Shown here: piece after piece, positions 1 to 10,012 of the stretch
Numbering within the stretch: position 1 is the first letter of the stretch
How the letters are laid out: each line of letters starts with the position of its first letter
Source: Mesonia oceanica
GTDB lineage: Bacteria; Bacteroidota; Bacteroidia; Flavobacteriales; Flavobacteriaceae
Assembly: GCF_902499555.1 (NCBI RefSeq)
Contig: NZ_CABVMM010000004.1
Coordinates: 186,001-250,000, forward strand
DNA: 64,000 nt
Direction: 5' to 3'
Notes under the pieces: generated by a model
Databases searched by the model: none
Seen by the model: the letters and a program-made list of their open reading frames with translations, nothing else
Told to the model about the DNA's origin: nothing
Position numbers and translations under genes: made by a program

Positions 1-45
1 GCAGGCATTCTCATTTTTGAAGCGAAAAGACAAAGAGGTTTTTAA
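1..45 (+). CDS. 3' end of an upstream gene (partial)
   Basis: The first frame is open from the window edge for 14 codons (ends ...EAKRQRGF) and stops at TAA, followed directly by two more in-frame stops. A triple stop is typical of a true gene end, but too little is left to identify the product. The basic tail after a hydrophobic stretch (AGILIF) would suit the end of a membrane protein; that is only a guess. Confidence 0.3.
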   Translation, partial: AGILIFEAKRQRGF

Positions 46-182
46 TAATGAAATAGGATTCTGAAAACAAGAAAAATCTTTTGATTCGTCATGCAGAACC
101 TAACTGCCGGACAGAAAAGCTTGCTTCAGCATCTCATACAGAAATAAAAAAACTATATAGTAAAAAATCACTTATTAAAAAT

Positions 183-1418
183 ATGACTCCAACAACCGTT
201 TTTTATATCATTATTGCCATTTTAGTAATCGATTTTATATTCGACCAAGTATTGGATGCTTTAAATGCCAAACATTTTGAGGACAATTTACCTCCAGAGC
301 TTCAAGATGTATATAAAGATGAAGAATACGAACGTTCTCAAGCTTATAAAAAAACACGCTATAAATTCGGTATCCTTACTTCTACTTTTTCATTGGTGTT
401 AACTTTAGCCTTTCTCTTTTTAGATGGTTTTGCTTGGGTAGATGCAATAGCCCGATCAATTGCAGATAATGAAATTTTAATAGCCCTTATTTTCTTCGGA
501 ATAATTATGGTTGGTAGCGATATATTAACAACACCATTTTCATATTACAGCACCTTTGTGATTGAAGAAAAATTCGGTTTCAACAAAACCACAAAAAAAA
601 CCTTCTTTTTAGATAAAATCAAAGGTTGGTTGATGATGGCTATTATTGGTGGTGGAATTTTATCCCTTATCATTTGGTTCTACGAATTTGCAGGTAAAAA
701 CTTCTGGATCTATGCTTGGGCATTGGTCTCCATCTTTTCTGTACTAATGAATATGTTTTACAGTAAACTTATCGTGCCCCTTTTTAACAAGCAAACCCCT
801 TTGGAAGAAGGCAGTCTGCGTACCAAAATTGAAACGTATGCCAAAACTGTAGGCTTCACGCTAGATAAAATTTTTATTATCGATGGCTCTAAACGAAGTA
901 CCAAAGCTAATGCCTATTTTTCAGGATTTGGAAGCGAAAAAAGAATCACGCTTTTTGATACTTTGGTGAATGATTTAGAAGAAGATGAAATTGTAGCGGT
1001 TTTAGCTCATGAGGTTGGTCATTATAAGAAGAAACATATTATTTATAATCTTTTTGCCGGAATTATCACCACCGGTTTTACGCTTTGGTTACTATCTCTT
1101 TTTGTAAGTAGTCCGTTACTTTCTCAAGCTTTGGGGGTTGAAGAAACGAGTTTTCATATAGGTTTAATCGCTTTCGGAATTTTATATTCCCCTATTTCTG
1201 AAATAACAGGATTATTGATGAATTTATTAAGTAGAAAGTTTGAATATCAAGCTGATGATTACGCAAAGAAAACTTTTGGAAGTGCACCACTTATTAGCAG
1301 CCTTAAAAAACTATCCAGCAATAGTTTAAGCAATCTAACACCGCACCCAACCTATGTTTTCTTTCATTATTCACATCCAACACTTTTACAACGAATTCAG
1401 AATTTAAAGCTGAAATAA
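183..1418 (+). CDS. M48-family membrane metallopeptidase (Ste24/CAAX protease-like)
   Basis: This is an integral membrane zinc protease of the M48A type, the family of CAAX prenyl protease Ste24. Bacterial members are thought to act in membrane-protein quality control. The zinc motif HEVGH (HExxH) sits in AVLAHEVGHYKKKH near residue 276, and a downstream FEYQADDYA provides the third zinc ligand (Glu) as in Ste24. Several hydrophobic segments flank it, including one at the extreme N-terminus. The frame is open from position 81, but I place the start at the ATG at 183 because MTPTTVFYIIIAILVIDFIFD opens with the usual first membrane helix and the preceding 34 residues look non-coding. That gives 411 residues, normal for the family. 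The (p)ppGpp enzyme gene starts 25 bp downstream on the same strand. Confidence 0.85.
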   Translation: MTPTTVFYIIIAILVIDFIFDQVLDALNAKHFEDNLPPELQDVYKDEEYERSQAYKKTRYKFGILTSTFSLVLTLAFLFLDGFAWVDAIARSIADNEILIALIFFGIIMVGSDILTTPFSYYSTFVIEEKFGFNKTTKKTFFLDKIKGWLMMAIIGGGILSLIIWFYEFAGKNFWIYAWALVSIFSVLMNMFYSKLIVPLFNKQTPLEEGSLRTKIETYAKTVGFTLDKIFIIDGSKRSTKANAYFSGFGSEKRITLFDTLVNDLEEDEIVAVLAHEVGHYKKKHIIYNLFAGIITTGFTLWLLSLFVSSPLLSQALGVEETSFHIGLIAFGILYSPISEITGLLMNLLSRKFEYQADDYAKKTFGSAPLISSLKKLSSNSLSNLTPHPTYVFFHYSHPTLLQRIQNLKLK

Positions 1419-1443
1419 TCGCATACTTTAGTATATTAGTCGT

Positions 1444-3657
1444 ATGGTTTTGACGGAAGAAGAAATAGAAAAAGAAAACAAAAGAATTGCCAAGCAATAC
1501 AAAGAATTGCTTCGCATAAGCTATCGCAGCTTAACCGATGATGATAAAACACTTATCAGGCAAGCTTTTGAAACCGCTGTAGATGCGCACAAAGAACAAC
1601 GCAGAAAATCTGGGGAAGCATATATTTTTCACCCCATTGCGGTGGCAAAAATTGTAGCTTCAGAAATTGGATTAGATGCTACTTCTATTGCTGCTGCATT
1701 ATTGCATGATGTGGTTGAAGACACCGATTACACCTTAAACGACATTGAACAAATGTTTGGTGAAACTGTGGCGAGAATTGTAGATGGGCTCACGAAAATA
1801 AGTCATTTAAAACCTGAACGTGATGTTTCGCTACAAGCGGAGAACTTCCGTAAAATGTTGTTGACGCTAAATGATGATGTTCGTGTGATTATCATCAAAA
1901 TTGCAGATCGTCTTCACAATATGCAAACCATGGACGCGATGCGTGCCGATAAGCAAGTAAAAATTGCTTCAGAAACGCTTTATATCTATGCCCCACTTGC
2001 ACACAGAATCGGTCTTTACAATATTAAAACCGAGTTAGAAGATTTGAGTTTAAAATATACCGAACCGGAAGTGTACAAGGATATTTTAACCAAAATGAAA
2101 GAGAGTAAGGAAGATCAAGATATCTATATTCGAGATTTTACTAAAATTATTTCTGACTCTTTAGACAAAGAAAAATTAGATTACGAAATTAAAGGAAGAC
2201 CAAAATCGGTTTTCTCTATTCGTAAAAAAATCCTCAAGCAAAATATCACTTTTGATGAAGTGTATGACAAATTTGCCATCAGGATTATTTATAAAAGCTC
2301 ACCGGAAGACGAGAAGTTTTTAGCGTGGAAAATTTATTCTATCGTTACCGACCACTTCCGCCCAAATCCAACCCGATTACGTGACTGGATTTCTTCACCT
2401 AAATCTACAGGTTACGAGGCGCTTCATATTACGGTGATGGGCCCTAAGGGACGTTGGGTTGAGGTCCAGATTAGAAGTGAACGAATGAACGAAATTGCTG
2501 AAAAAGGTTATGCTGCACACTATAAATATAAAAATGAAGGAGAGCAAGAAGACCAAAATTTAGATCAGTGGCTCAATAAATTACAGGAAGCTTTAGAGAA
2601 TAACGAAGTAAATGCCGTAGATTTTGTTGAACAATTCAAACTGAATCTCTACGCCAAAGAAATTTTTGTATTCACGCCTAAAGGAGATTTAAAATCGCTA
2701 CCTAAAGGAGCCACTCCACTGGATTTTGCTTTCAGTATTCATACAGAAATCGGTTTAAAAACCAGAGGAGCCCGGGTAAATGGAAAACTGGTTCCATTAA
2801 GTCACGAGCTAAAAAGTGGCGATCAAGTAGATATTATCACTTCCGAGAAAACGAAACCTACCAATAACTGGCTAGATTACGCAAATACAGCAAGAGCTCG
2901 TTCAAAAATTAAATCATCGCTAAAAGATGAAAAAAGGCAAATTGCCGAAGAAGGTAAAGCCATTTTAACCCGAAAGTTAAAAGCGCAAAAAATACAATTC
3001 AACGACAAAACTATTGCTCAATTAGTAAAATATTTCAAGCTCAAAACAAGTTTAGATTTATTTTACAGAGTAGGTATAGGTACGATTGACAACATCAAAT
3101 TAAAAGATTTTGCCGCTTCCAGAAGCAATGCTTTTGTTTCATTCTTCAAAAATAAAATCAGAAAACCAAGTATCCCACAGGATATTGACAAGGAAGAGAT
3201 TACACATAATTATGACCAATTGGTTTTTGGTAAGGATGAAGAAAAACTAGAATACAAATTTGCCAATTGTTGCAATCCCATTCCAGGTGACCCTGTTTTC
3301 GGCTTTATCACCGTAAACGACGGGATGAAAGTTCATAAAAAAGATTGCCCCAATGCCATTCAGCTTCAAAGTAATTACGCTTACCGGATTATTCAGGCAA
3401 AATGGATAGATTCTTCACAACAAGAATTTAGTGCGGTGATCCACCTTAACGGTTTAGACAACCTTGGATTGGTAAGTGAAATCACTAAAGAAATCTCCAA
3501 CAACCTTCATGTAGACATGCGGAAGATTTCTTTTGAAAGCCACGACAGCGTTTTTAAAGGTCAAATTACAGTAGTGGTTAAAAATAAATCCATTCTGAAA
3601 AAATTAATGGATAGACTGAAAAAAATAAACGGAATTGATAAGGTTACCCGTGAATAA
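1444..3657 (+). CDS. Bifunctional (p)ppGpp synthetase/hydrolase (RelA/SpoT family)
   Basis: This enzyme makes and degrades the stringent-response alarmone (p)ppGpp. In order along 737 residues: an HD hydrolase domain with the metal ligands apparently intact (H63, H88-D89 in [10 protein letters not shown]155 in IADRLHN); a RelA/SpoT synthetase domain ([46 protein letters not shown]); a TGS domain ([24 protein letters not shown]); a zinc-finger-like segment ([18 protein letters not shown]); and a C-terminal ACT domain. With both active sites present, it is the long Rel/SpoT type that Bacteroidota usually carry. It lies 25 bp after the M48 gene and 23 bp before the Fur-family gene, so co-transcription is plausible. 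Confidence 0.95.
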   Translation: MVLTEEEIEKENKRIAKQYKELLRISYRSLTDDDKTLIRQAFETAVDAHKEQRRKSGEAYIFHPIAVAKIVASEIGLDATSIAAALLHDVVEDTDYTLNDIEQMFGETVARIVDGLTKISHLKPERDVSLQAENFRKMLLTLNDDVRVIIIKIADRLHNMQTMDAMRADKQVKIASETLYIYAPLAHRIGLYNIKTELEDLSLKYTEPEVYKDILTKMKESKEDQDIYIRDFTKIISDSLDKEKLDYEIKGRPKSVFSIRKKILKQNITFDEVYDKFAIRIIYKSSPEDEKFLAWKIYSIVTDHFRPNPTRLRDWISSPKSTGYEALHITVMGPKGRWVEVQIRSERMNEIAEKGYAAHYKYKNEGEQEDQNLDQWLNKLQEALENNEVNAVDFVEQFKLNLYAKEIFVFTPKGDLKSLPKGATPLDFAFSIHTEIGLKTRGARVNGKLVPLSHELKSGDQVDIITSEKTKPTNNWLDYANTARARSKIKSSLKDEKRQIAEEGKAILTRKLKAQKIQFNDKTIAQLVKYFKLKTSLDLFYRVGIGTIDNIKLKDFAASRSNAFVSFFKNKIRKPSIPQDIDKEEITHNYDQLVFGKDEEKLEYKFANCCNPIPGDPVFGFITVNDGMKVHKKDCPNAIQLQSNYAYRIIQAKWIDSSQQEFSAVIHLNGLDNLGLVSEITKEISNNLHVDMRKISFESHDSVFKGQITVVVKNKSILKKLMDRLKKINGIDKVTRE

Positions 3658-3661
3658 AGTT

Positions 3662-3669
3662 TAAATTTG
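3662..3669 (+). promoter_or_regulatory. Putative sigma-ABfr -7 box upstream of the Fur-family gene
   Basis: TAAATTTG matches the Bacteroidota -7 consensus TAnnTTTG, 11 nt before the ATG at 3681. A TTG 24 nt upstream is slightly too far to be an ideal -33 element, so the assignment is tentative. Confidence 0.4.
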
Positions 3670-3680
3670 CAGGCAGAATT

Positions 3681-4136
3681 ATGGAAGAAACAGAAAAACA
3701 AAAAAATGACCAGGCCGTAGTTAAAAACGTATTTACGAAGTTTTTAGAGGAAAAAAAACACCGTAAAACACCAGAGCGTTTTGCTATTCTTCAGGAAATA
3801 TATGATAGTGACGAACATTTTGATATTGAGTCGCTTTATATCACAATGAAGAACAAAAACTACCGCGTAAGTCGTGCTACTTTATATAATACGATTGAAC
3901 TTTTACTGGAATGTGGTTTGGTGAGGAAACATCAGTTTGGTAAGAACCAAGCTCAGTACGAAAAATCTTATTTTGACCGCCAACACGATCACGTTATTTT
4001 AACCGATACCGGTGAAGTAATCGAATTTTGTGATCCCAGAATTCAATCAATCAAACAAACTATTGAAGAGGTTTTTGATATCGAAATCAGCAACCATTCA
4101 TTATACTTTTACGGAACCAAAAAATCATCCAAATAA
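3681..4136 (+). CDS. Fur-family transcriptional repressor
   Basis: This is a ferric-uptake-regulator-type winged-helix repressor of 151 residues. The DNA-binding half is clear ([39 protein letters not shown]). The metal-sensing half retains the HDHV motif followed by GEVIEF. The CxxC pairs that hold structural zinc in Fur, PerR and Zur are missing: the usual C-x-x-C position reads LTDTG, and only isolated cysteines remain (ECGLV, EFCDP). Fur, PerR and Zur subtypes therefore cannot be separated by motif. It sits between the (p)ppGpp enzyme and purA, 9 bp before purA, probably in one operon. What metal it senses is unknown. Confidence 0.88.
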   Translation: MEETEKQKNDQAVVKNVFTKFLEEKKHRKTPERFAILQEIYDSDEHFDIESLYITMKNKNYRVSRATLYNTIELLLECGLVRKHQFGKNQAQYEKSYFDRQHDHVILTDTGEVIEFCDPRIQSIKQTIEEVFDIEISNHSLYFYGTKKSSK

Positions 4137-4145
4137 ATTATTTAT

Positions 4146-5417
4146 ATGGCAGTAGATTTGCTATTAGGACTACAGTGGGGAGACGAAGGAAAAGGTAAAA
4201 TTGTTGACGTACTCACCGCTAACTATAACATTATTGCTCGCTTTCAAGGAGGACCAAACGCAGGACACACCTTAGAATTTGATGGTATAAAACACGTATT
4301 GCATACTATTCCTTCAGGGATTTTTCATAAAGATGCGATTAACCTTGTAGGAAACGGTGTCGTGATAGACCCGGTCATCTTCAAAAAGGAATTAGATAAC
4401 CTTAAAAAGTTTGATTTAGATTATAAATCTAAGCTACTCATTTCCAGAAAAGCACATATTATTCTGCCTACGCATCGGTTATTAGATGCGGCTTCAGAAA
4501 CAGCCAAAGGAAAAGCTAAAATAGGTTCTACCCTAAAAGGTATAGGTCCTACTTATATGGACAAAACCGGCCGTAATGGGTTACGTATTGGCGATTTAGA
4601 AATGAATGACTGGAAAGAGAAATATCGAAATTTGGCTAACAAGCACGAATCGATGATTTCTCACTATGGCGTAGATATTCAATACAGTCTAAAGGAATTG
4701 GAAAGAGAATTTTTTGAAGCTGTTGAAGTTCTAAAAAGTCTTACTTTTATTGATTCTGAAGAATATTTGCACCGCGCCCAAAACGATAAAAAAACAATCT
4801 TAGCAGAAGGCGCTCAAGGTTCTTTATTGGATATCGATTTTGGAACTTATCCTTTTGTTACTTCAAGTAATACTACTGCTGCCGGTGCTTGTACCGGTTT
4901 AGGAATTGCTCCTAACCAAATTAGCGAGGTTTTCGGAATTTTTAAAGCATACACCACTCGTGTAGGTAGCGGACCTTTCCCTACCGAATTATTTGATGAA
5001 GATGGTAAAAGAATGGCAAAAATCGGGAACGAATTTGGCGCTACCACCGGAAGACCAAGAAGATGTGGTTGGTTAGATTTGGTAGCTTTAAAATATGCCG
5101 TACAAGTAAACGGTGTTACCCAATTAATGATGATGAAAGGAGATGTTTTAAGTGGTTTTGATACGCTTAAAGTTTGTGTAGGTTATAAATATAAGGGAGA
5201 AGAAATTTCGCATTTACCTTATAACATAGAAGAAGACAACCTCACTCCTATTTACAAAGAATTAAAAGGCTGGAAAGAAGACCTCACCAAAATGAGTGAA
5301 GAAGCTCAATTCCCTAAAGCTTTTAAAGAGTATATCGCATTTATTGAAGAAGAAATGCAGGTTCCTATTAAAATTGTTTCAGTAGGACCAGATAGAAAGC
5401 AAACTATTATGCGATAA
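4146..5417 (+). CDS. purA: Adenylosuccinate synthetase
   Basis: PurA condenses IMP with aspartate using GTP, the first committed step from IMP to AMP. The family hallmarks are present: QWGDEGKGKIVDVL at the N-terminus (P-loop and catalytic Asp/Lys), GGPNAGHT, KGIGPTYMDK, and the C-terminal GATTGRPRRCGWLD and VGPDRKQT. The length of 423 residues is standard. It starts 9 bp after the Fur-family gene and is followed by a hairpin terminator, so it appears to close the transcription unit. Confidence 0.97.
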   Translation: MAVDLLLGLQWGDEGKGKIVDVLTANYNIIARFQGGPNAGHTLEFDGIKHVLHTIPSGIFHKDAINLVGNGVVIDPVIFKKELDNLKKFDLDYKSKLLISRKAHIILPTHRLLDAASETAKGKAKIGSTLKGIGPTYMDKTGRNGLRIGDLEMNDWKEKYRNLANKHESMISHYGVDIQYSLKELEREFFEAVEVLKSLTFIDSEEYLHRAQNDKKTILAEGAQGSLLDIDFGTYPFVTSSNTTAAGACTGLGIAPNQISEVFGIFKAYTTRVGSGPFPTELFDEDGKRMAKIGNEFGATTGRPRRCGWLDLVALKYAVQVNGVTQLMMMKGDVLSGFDTLKVCVGYKYKGEEISHLPYNIEEDNLTPIYKELKGWKEDLTKMSEEAQFPKAFKEYIAFIEEEMQVPIKIVSVGPDRKQTIMR

Positions 5418-5448
5418 TTTCTTCAATTGAAATTAAAAAACATTTTTT

Positions 5449-5476
5449 ACGCTTCAATTTTTTTGGAGCGTTTTTT
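5449..5476 (+). terminator. Intrinsic terminator after purA
   Basis: ACGCTTC (5449-5455) pairs with GGAGCGT (5465-5471), seven pairs with one G-U, and is followed by a run of T. Confidence 0.7.
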
Positions 5477-5507
5477 GATTAAAAGCCTTTCAGAAAAAAC
5501 ATTTCTT

Positions 5508-5515
5508 TATTTTTG
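5508..5515 (+). promoter_or_regulatory. Putative -7 box for the OstA-like gene
   Basis: TATTTTTG matches TAnnTTTG and lies downstream of the purA terminator, 16 nt before the TTG start at 5532. No good -33 TTG is visible at the usual distance. Confidence 0.45.
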
Positions 5516-5531
5516 AATAAAACTTAACTTT

Positions 5532-7274
5532 TTGAAAAATATAATTCGGTACACATTTTTAATTAGTTGCTTGCTATTTGTTGGCTTGGGTTTTTCCCAA
5601 ACCAAAAAAATAGATTATACCAGTGACCGTTCCTATAAAGATGAACAAAAATATCCTGGAGCATTTATATTAAGCAAAGTCAATAATCAAGTATATTTTA
5701 ATCACGAAGGTATTGAAGTTTGGTGCGACCAAGCCATTTTTTACGAAAAAGACGACTTTTTTAAAGCCTACGGAAATGTAAGAATGAAACAAGGCGACAC
5801 CGTAAATATGACCAGTAGTTATGCTGAATATAATGGACAGACTAAATTCGCATTTGCCAGTACTGATGTACGCCTTACCACACCAAGTAACACCCTCACT
5901 ACAGACACTCTATTTTTTAACCGAATAAAACAGGAATCATTTTACAGAAGCGGTGGTAAAGTTAAAGATACCGCGAGTACCATTACCAGTGTTGTAGGAA
6001 GGTATTTTATGGAGCAAGAAAAGTTTTCCTTCAATACAAACGTAGTCGTAACTAATCCAGATTACGTTATTAACTCCCAGCAATTGGATTTTTATTCAGA
6101 AACCGGAAATGCCTACCTCTACGGACCTTCTACTATCACTAGCGAAACCAGTAAAATCTACTGTGAACGAGGCTATTACGACACTCGAAATGACAAGGGC
6201 TATTTTGTAAAAAATTCAACTGTTTATTACGAAAACAGAAAATTGCAAGGCGACAGTATTTATTTCAATAGAAATGAGAGTTTTGCTTCAGCCACTAATA
6301 ATATTAAAGTTACCGATACCGCCAACCAATCGGTTATTCGGGGACATTATGCCGAAGTTTTTCGAGACCGGGATTCGCTTTTTATCACTAAAAGAGCCTT
6401 AGCTTCTATGAAGCAAGAACAGGACTCCATTCATATCCATAGTGATACCCTAATGATTACCGGCAAACCTGAAAACAGGATTATCCGAGGATTTTATCAT
6501 TCCAAAATGTATAAAAGTGATATGAGTGGAAAATGTGATTCGATTCATATTAACGAAAAAACAGGTTTAACGCAAATGATCGGCAACCCTGTAGTTTGGT
6601 CAGCAAATAGTCAGATGACAGGTGATAGCATTCATTTAATTAACGACCCAACCACCGAAAAAATGGATTCTTTAAAAGTATTCAACAATGCTTTTATGAT
6701 TCAGAAAGATAGTATTGAAGGCTATAATCAGGTGAAAGGAAAAGAAATGTATGGCTTATTCAGTGATGATAACCAGCTCGAGGAAGCAAATTTCATTAAA
6801 AACACAGAAACCATTTACTACAGTAGAAATGAAGACGGTTCATTAATTGGGATTGACAAGGCTATTTCTTCTTCCATCAAAATTTTATTTGAAGAAAAAG
6901 GGATTTCAGATATTTACTATTATACAGATGTAGAAAGTACGCTTTATCAAGAAAGTGATTTTCCTAAAAATGCAAGAAGGTTAAAAAACTTCAATTGGCG
7001 TGGCGATGAAAAACTAACCCGTAAAGAAGATTTATTTGCCGAGGATGGCCCCATCGATTTACCCAAAATAAAAGGAATTCCTTTACCTAAAGACGAAAAT
7101 TTCTTTGATGAAAGAAAAGAAGAAGACCCGCAATTGCTTAATGAAAATTCAAGGTTAACACCTGATATCTTAGAACATCGGGAAACCGATACCATTACAA
7201 AAGATAGCATTCCGCCAACTAGAAATAAGAATAGAAAGCGGTTACCATTTAAAAAAATAAAAACCGATCATTAA
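5532..7274 (+). CDS. OstA/LptA-like LPS-transport family protein, periplasmic
   Basis: This 580-residue exported protein has an N-terminal signal peptide (MKNIIRYTFLISCLLFVGLGFSQ). Its body is a long series of beta-strand repeats of the OstA/LptA type (FKAYGNVRMKQGDTVNMTSS, AYLYGPSTITSETSKIYCER, YFVKNSTVYYENRKLQGDS). In the family this fold binds lipid A during LPS transport to the outer membrane; flavobacterial members are annotated as OstA-like. The C-terminal ~90 residues are charged and proline-rich. Translation starts at TTG, since no ATG precedes the signal peptide. The aminotransferase gene begins 2 bp after its stop, so the two are probably translated from one message. Confidence 0.8.
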   Translation: MKNIIRYTFLISCLLFVGLGFSQTKKIDYTSDRSYKDEQKYPGAFILSKVNNQVYFNHEGIEVWCDQAIFYEKDDFFKAYGNVRMKQGDTVNMTSSYAEYNGQTKFAFASTDVRLTTPSNTLTTDTLFFNRIKQESFYRSGGKVKDTASTITSVVGRYFMEQEKFSFNTNVVVTNPDYVINSQQLDFYSETGNAYLYGPSTITSETSKIYCERGYYDTRNDKGYFVKNSTVYYENRKLQGDSIYFNRNESFASATNNIKVTDTANQSVIRGHYAEVFRDRDSLFITKRALASMKQEQDSIHIHSDTLMITGKPENRIIRGFYHSKMYKSDMSGKCDSIHINEKTGLTQMIGNPVVWSANSQMTGDSIHLINDPTTEKMDSLKVFNNAFMIQKDSIEGYNQVKGKEMYGLFSDDNQLEEANFIKNTETIYYSRNEDGSLIGIDKAISSSIKILFEEKGISDIYYYTDVESTLYQESDFPKNARRLKNFNWRGDEKLTRKEDLFAEDGPIDLPKIKGIPLPKDENFFDERKEEDPQLLNENSRLTPDILEHRETDTITKDSIPPTRNKNRKRLPFKKIKTDH

Positions 7275-7276
7275 CA

Positions 7277-8455
7277 TTGAATAAAGATTTTCTAACATAT
7301 CAAGCACAAACTACACCGCACCCCTTAGGATTGGAAGTAAAAAAAGCTAAAGGAAGCTATATTTACACCACCGATGGTAAGGCACACCTAGATTTTGTAG
7401 CTGGAGTTTCGGCATGTAGTTTGGGGCATTGCCATCCGAAAGTGGTTGAAGCAATTCAAAAGCAAACCAAAAATTACTTGCACGTGATGGTTTATGGTGA
7501 ATATGCGCAAAGCCCGGCGGTAGAATACACGAAGCTATTAAGTGAAAACATAACCATTCCCAATGCTAAAACTTATTTGGTAAACAGCGGAACTGAAGCC
7601 ATTGAAGGGGCTTTAAAGCTTGCTAGGCGCTATACCGGTAAAAAAGAAATAATTGCAGCGCACAACGCCTATCATGGCAATACCATGGGTTCTCTTAGTT
7701 TGATGGATTTTGAAGAACGTAAAAAACCTTTTGAACCTTTATTACCTGAAATTTCGTTCTTAGATTTTAATCAAGAAACTTCTATTGAAAAAATAACACC
7801 CCAAACCGCAGCGGTAATTTTAGAAACCATACAGGGAGGCGCAGGATTTATTCAACCTCAACATGATTTTCTAAAAAAAGTAAAACAGAAATGTGAAGAA
7901 GTAGGTGCCTTGCTCATTTTAGATGAAATTCAACCGGGATTTGGACGCACAGGAAAACTTTTCGCCTATGAACACTACGGAATAGTTCCCGATATTTTAG
8001 TGATTGGTAAAGGAATGGCAGGCGGTATGCCGGCCGGAGCATTTATAGCTTCCGCAAAACTCATGGATTCACTTAGCGATAATCCTAAAATGGGACACAT
8101 CACGACCTTTGGCGGAAATCCGGTGGTTGCGGCAGCCTCCTTAGCTACTTTAAAAGAAATTACTTCTACTACGTTAATAGAAGAAACTCTTCAAAAAGAA
8201 AAATTATTCAGAAAGCTTTTAGTACATCCACTAATCAAAGAAATTAGAGGAAAAGGATTAATGTTAGCTCCTATACTTTATTCCGACAAAATAGCCAATG
8301 AATTAATTTTAAGAGCTAAAGAAAAAGAGCTGATTCTTTTTTGGCTATTATTTGAAAAAAGAGCCGTAAGAATAACCCCACCTTTAACTATTTCAGAAAC
8401 AGAAATAAAGAAAGGCTGTTCCATCATCTTGGACATTTTAAATGAGATTCAGTAA
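7277..8455 (+). CDS. Class-III (acetylornithine/GABA-type) PLP aminotransferase
   Basis: This is a fold-type I class-III aminotransferase of 392 residues. It has the glycine-rich entry motif (VNSGTEAIEGALKLARRYTG), the PLP-ring aspartate in LILDEIQPGFGRTG and the Schiff-base lysine in VIGKGMAGGMPAG. Members transfer the terminal amino group of acetylornithine, 4-aminobutyrate or similar amines; the exact substrate cannot be read from the motifs. No arginine-synthesis genes are nearby, so I do not call it argD. The start is TTG at 7277, 2 bp after the OstA-like stop, and no in-frame ATG gives a complete N-terminus. Confidence 0.88.
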   Translation: MNKDFLTYQAQTTPHPLGLEVKKAKGSYIYTTDGKAHLDFVAGVSACSLGHCHPKVVEAIQKQTKNYLHVMVYGEYAQSPAVEYTKLLSENITIPNAKTYLVNSGTEAIEGALKLARRYTGKKEIIAAHNAYHGNTMGSLSLMDFEERKKPFEPLLPEISFLDFNQETSIEKITPQTAAVILETIQGGAGFIQPQHDFLKKVKQKCEEVGALLILDEIQPGFGRTGKLFAYEHYGIVPDILVIGKGMAGGMPAGAFIASAKLMDSLSDNPKMGHITTFGGNPVVAAASLATLKEITSTTLIEETLQKEKLFRKLLVHPLIKEIRGKGLMLAPILYSDKIANELILRAKEKELILFWLLFEKRAVRITPPLTISETEIKKGCSIILDILNEIQ

Positions 8456-8521
8456 AAAGCAAACTGTTAATTACTTTGTTAACAACAAAAGTACGAATCA
8501 AGCAAAACATTCGTTATACAT

Positions 8522-8535
8522 AGTAACTTTAATAC
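8522..8535 (+). promoter_or_regulatory. Putative variant -7 element (TAnnTTTA) upstream of the TPR gene
   Basis: The 14-mer AGTAACTTTAATAC contains TAACTTTA, one base from TAnnTTTG. The same 14-mer occurs before the SRPBCC gene at 55485-55498, also a short distance before a start codon. Confidence 0.3.
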
Positions 8536-8560
8536 AGTAGAAATAAGTAAAATTTCGTGT

Positions 8561-9952
8561 ATGCATCTAAGTCAAAACGAAGACGACAATTTCTCTCTTA
8601 CCAAATTCGAATCCATGCTCAAAACGAACGATGTTTTGTTCTTTGATTCCAATGAGTTTGAAGCTATTATTTTTCACTACTTGGAAAGTGGCAAGTTTGC
8701 TTTAGCCAAAAAAGCTGTAAAACTAGGATTAGAACAACATCCGCATGCGAGTGTGCTTCAACTTTTTAAAGTGGAGATTTTAATTTTTGAAAATAAACTT
8801 ACAGAGGCAGACTCACTTTTAAACAGCTTACACGATTTAGAACCATCTAACGAAGAAGTTTATATACAAAAAGCCAATATTTTCTCTAAGCGCGATAACC
8901 ACAAAATGGCCATTCAAACTTTAGAAACCGCCTTAGATTTTGCGCCTGATGCTGCTGAAATATATTCCTTGATTGCTATGGAATATATGTTTATGGAAGA
9001 TTACGACAACGCAAAATACAACTTCATGAAGTGCTTAGAATTGGAAGAAGAAGATTTTGCGGCACTTTACAATATTATTTACTGTTTCGATTTTTTAGAA
9101 CAACACCAAGAAGCTATTGATTACCTCAATATGTTTTTAAATAAACATCCATATTGCGAGGTGGCTTGGCTTCAAATAGGAAAAGAATATTTCAATTTAA
9201 AAGATTACGAAAAAGCCTTAACCGCTTTCGATTTTGCGATTATTTCAGATGAATATTTCGTAGGTGCCTACATGGAGAAGGGTAAAGTGCTGGAGAAGCT
9301 AAAAAGACATCAAGAAGCCATTGAAAATTACATGGTAACCTTGGAGTTAGACGATCCCATGGCATATGCCTACCTAAGAATTGGAAAATGCTACGAAAAG
9401 CTTAAACTGCAAAAAGAGGCGTTAGCTTTTTATGAAAAAGCTGTTGATGAAGATCCACTTTTAGATAAAGCCTGGATTGCTATTACCGATTTTCACCTAA
9501 GAAAACTAGACTACCAAAACGCTTTATATTACATCAACAAAGCGATTAGTATTGATAGTGAAAACGTATTATACTGGAAGCGTTACGCTAAGATCAATAA
9601 CCGATTAAATTTTGTTGAAGAAGCAGAGAAAGGTTATCGTAAAACCTTAGAATTAGGCAATTACGAACTAGAAACCTGGATTACCCGTTGTGATTTATTG
9701 ATTAATCTAGGCGAATACGAAACTGCACTCGACGTACTTTTTCAAGCTATCGAGTTTTATCCTGACACCGCAGAAATTGAATACCGCGTGGCTGGACTTT
9801 ACTTTAGTTTAAATGAAGGCGAAAAAGGCTACTATCATTTAAGAAGGGCTTTAAAAATAGATGTAGAATATTCAATTATTGTAGAAGAACTTTTCCCGAT
9901 GATTTTCAGAAGAAATAGCGTTCAAAACCTTATCGAAAAGTATTCCCAATAA
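8561..9952 (+). CDS. Tetratricopeptide-repeat protein
   Basis: This 463-residue protein is built almost entirely of TPR units (for example LKDYEKALTAFDFAIISDEY, LKLQKEALAFYEKAVDEDP, LDYQNALYYINKAISID), about ten or more helical pairs. It has no signal peptide or membrane segment, so it is probably a cytoplasmic scaffold. TPR arrays bind protein partners; the partner is unknown. It precedes the DUF368 pair by 60 bp, but a separate promoter-like box lies between them. The function beyond protein-protein interaction cannot be named. Confidence 0.82.
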   Translation: MHLSQNEDDNFSLTKFESMLKTNDVLFFDSNEFEAIIFHYLESGKFALAKKAVKLGLEQHPHASVLQLFKVEILIFENKLTEADSLLNSLHDLEPSNEEVYIQKANIFSKRDNHKMAIQTLETALDFAPDAAEIYSLIAMEYMFMEDYDNAKYNFMKCLELEEEDFAALYNIIYCFDFLEQHQEAIDYLNMFLNKHPYCEVAWLQIGKEYFNLKDYEKALTAFDFAIISDEYFVGAYMEKGKVLEKLKRHQEAIENYMVTLELDDPMAYAYLRIGKCYEKLKLQKEALAFYEKAVDEDPLLDKAWIAITDFHLRKLDYQNALYYINKAISIDSENVLYWKRYAKINNRLNFVEEAEKGYRKTLELGNYELETWITRCDLLINLGEYETALDVLFQAIEFYPDTAEIEYRVAGLYFSLNEGEKGYYHLRRALKIDVEYSIIVEELFPMIFRRNSVQNLIEKYSQ

Positions 9953-9987
9953 ACTATTCAAGTCCTTATAAATCATATATAAATTGC

Positions 9988-9995
9988 TACTTTTG
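9988..9995 (+). promoter_or_regulatory. Putative -7 box for the DUF368 operon
   Basis: TACTTTTG matches TAnnTTTG, 17 nt before the ATG at 10013. The -33 region is weak. Confidence 0.5.
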
Positions 9996-10012
9996 TCTTT
10001 TTAACAAACATT

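Noticed and set aside
91..147. 18-codon frame MQNLTAGQKSLLQHLIQK upstream of the M48 gene
   Set aside because: Too short, no promoter or spacing evidence; probably chance in a different frame.
81..182. N-terminal extension of the M48 protease frame
   Set aside because: The frame is open from 81, but the 34 extra residues are polar, precede the natural first membrane helix, and do not look like a signal; the ATG at 183 gives the family's normal start.
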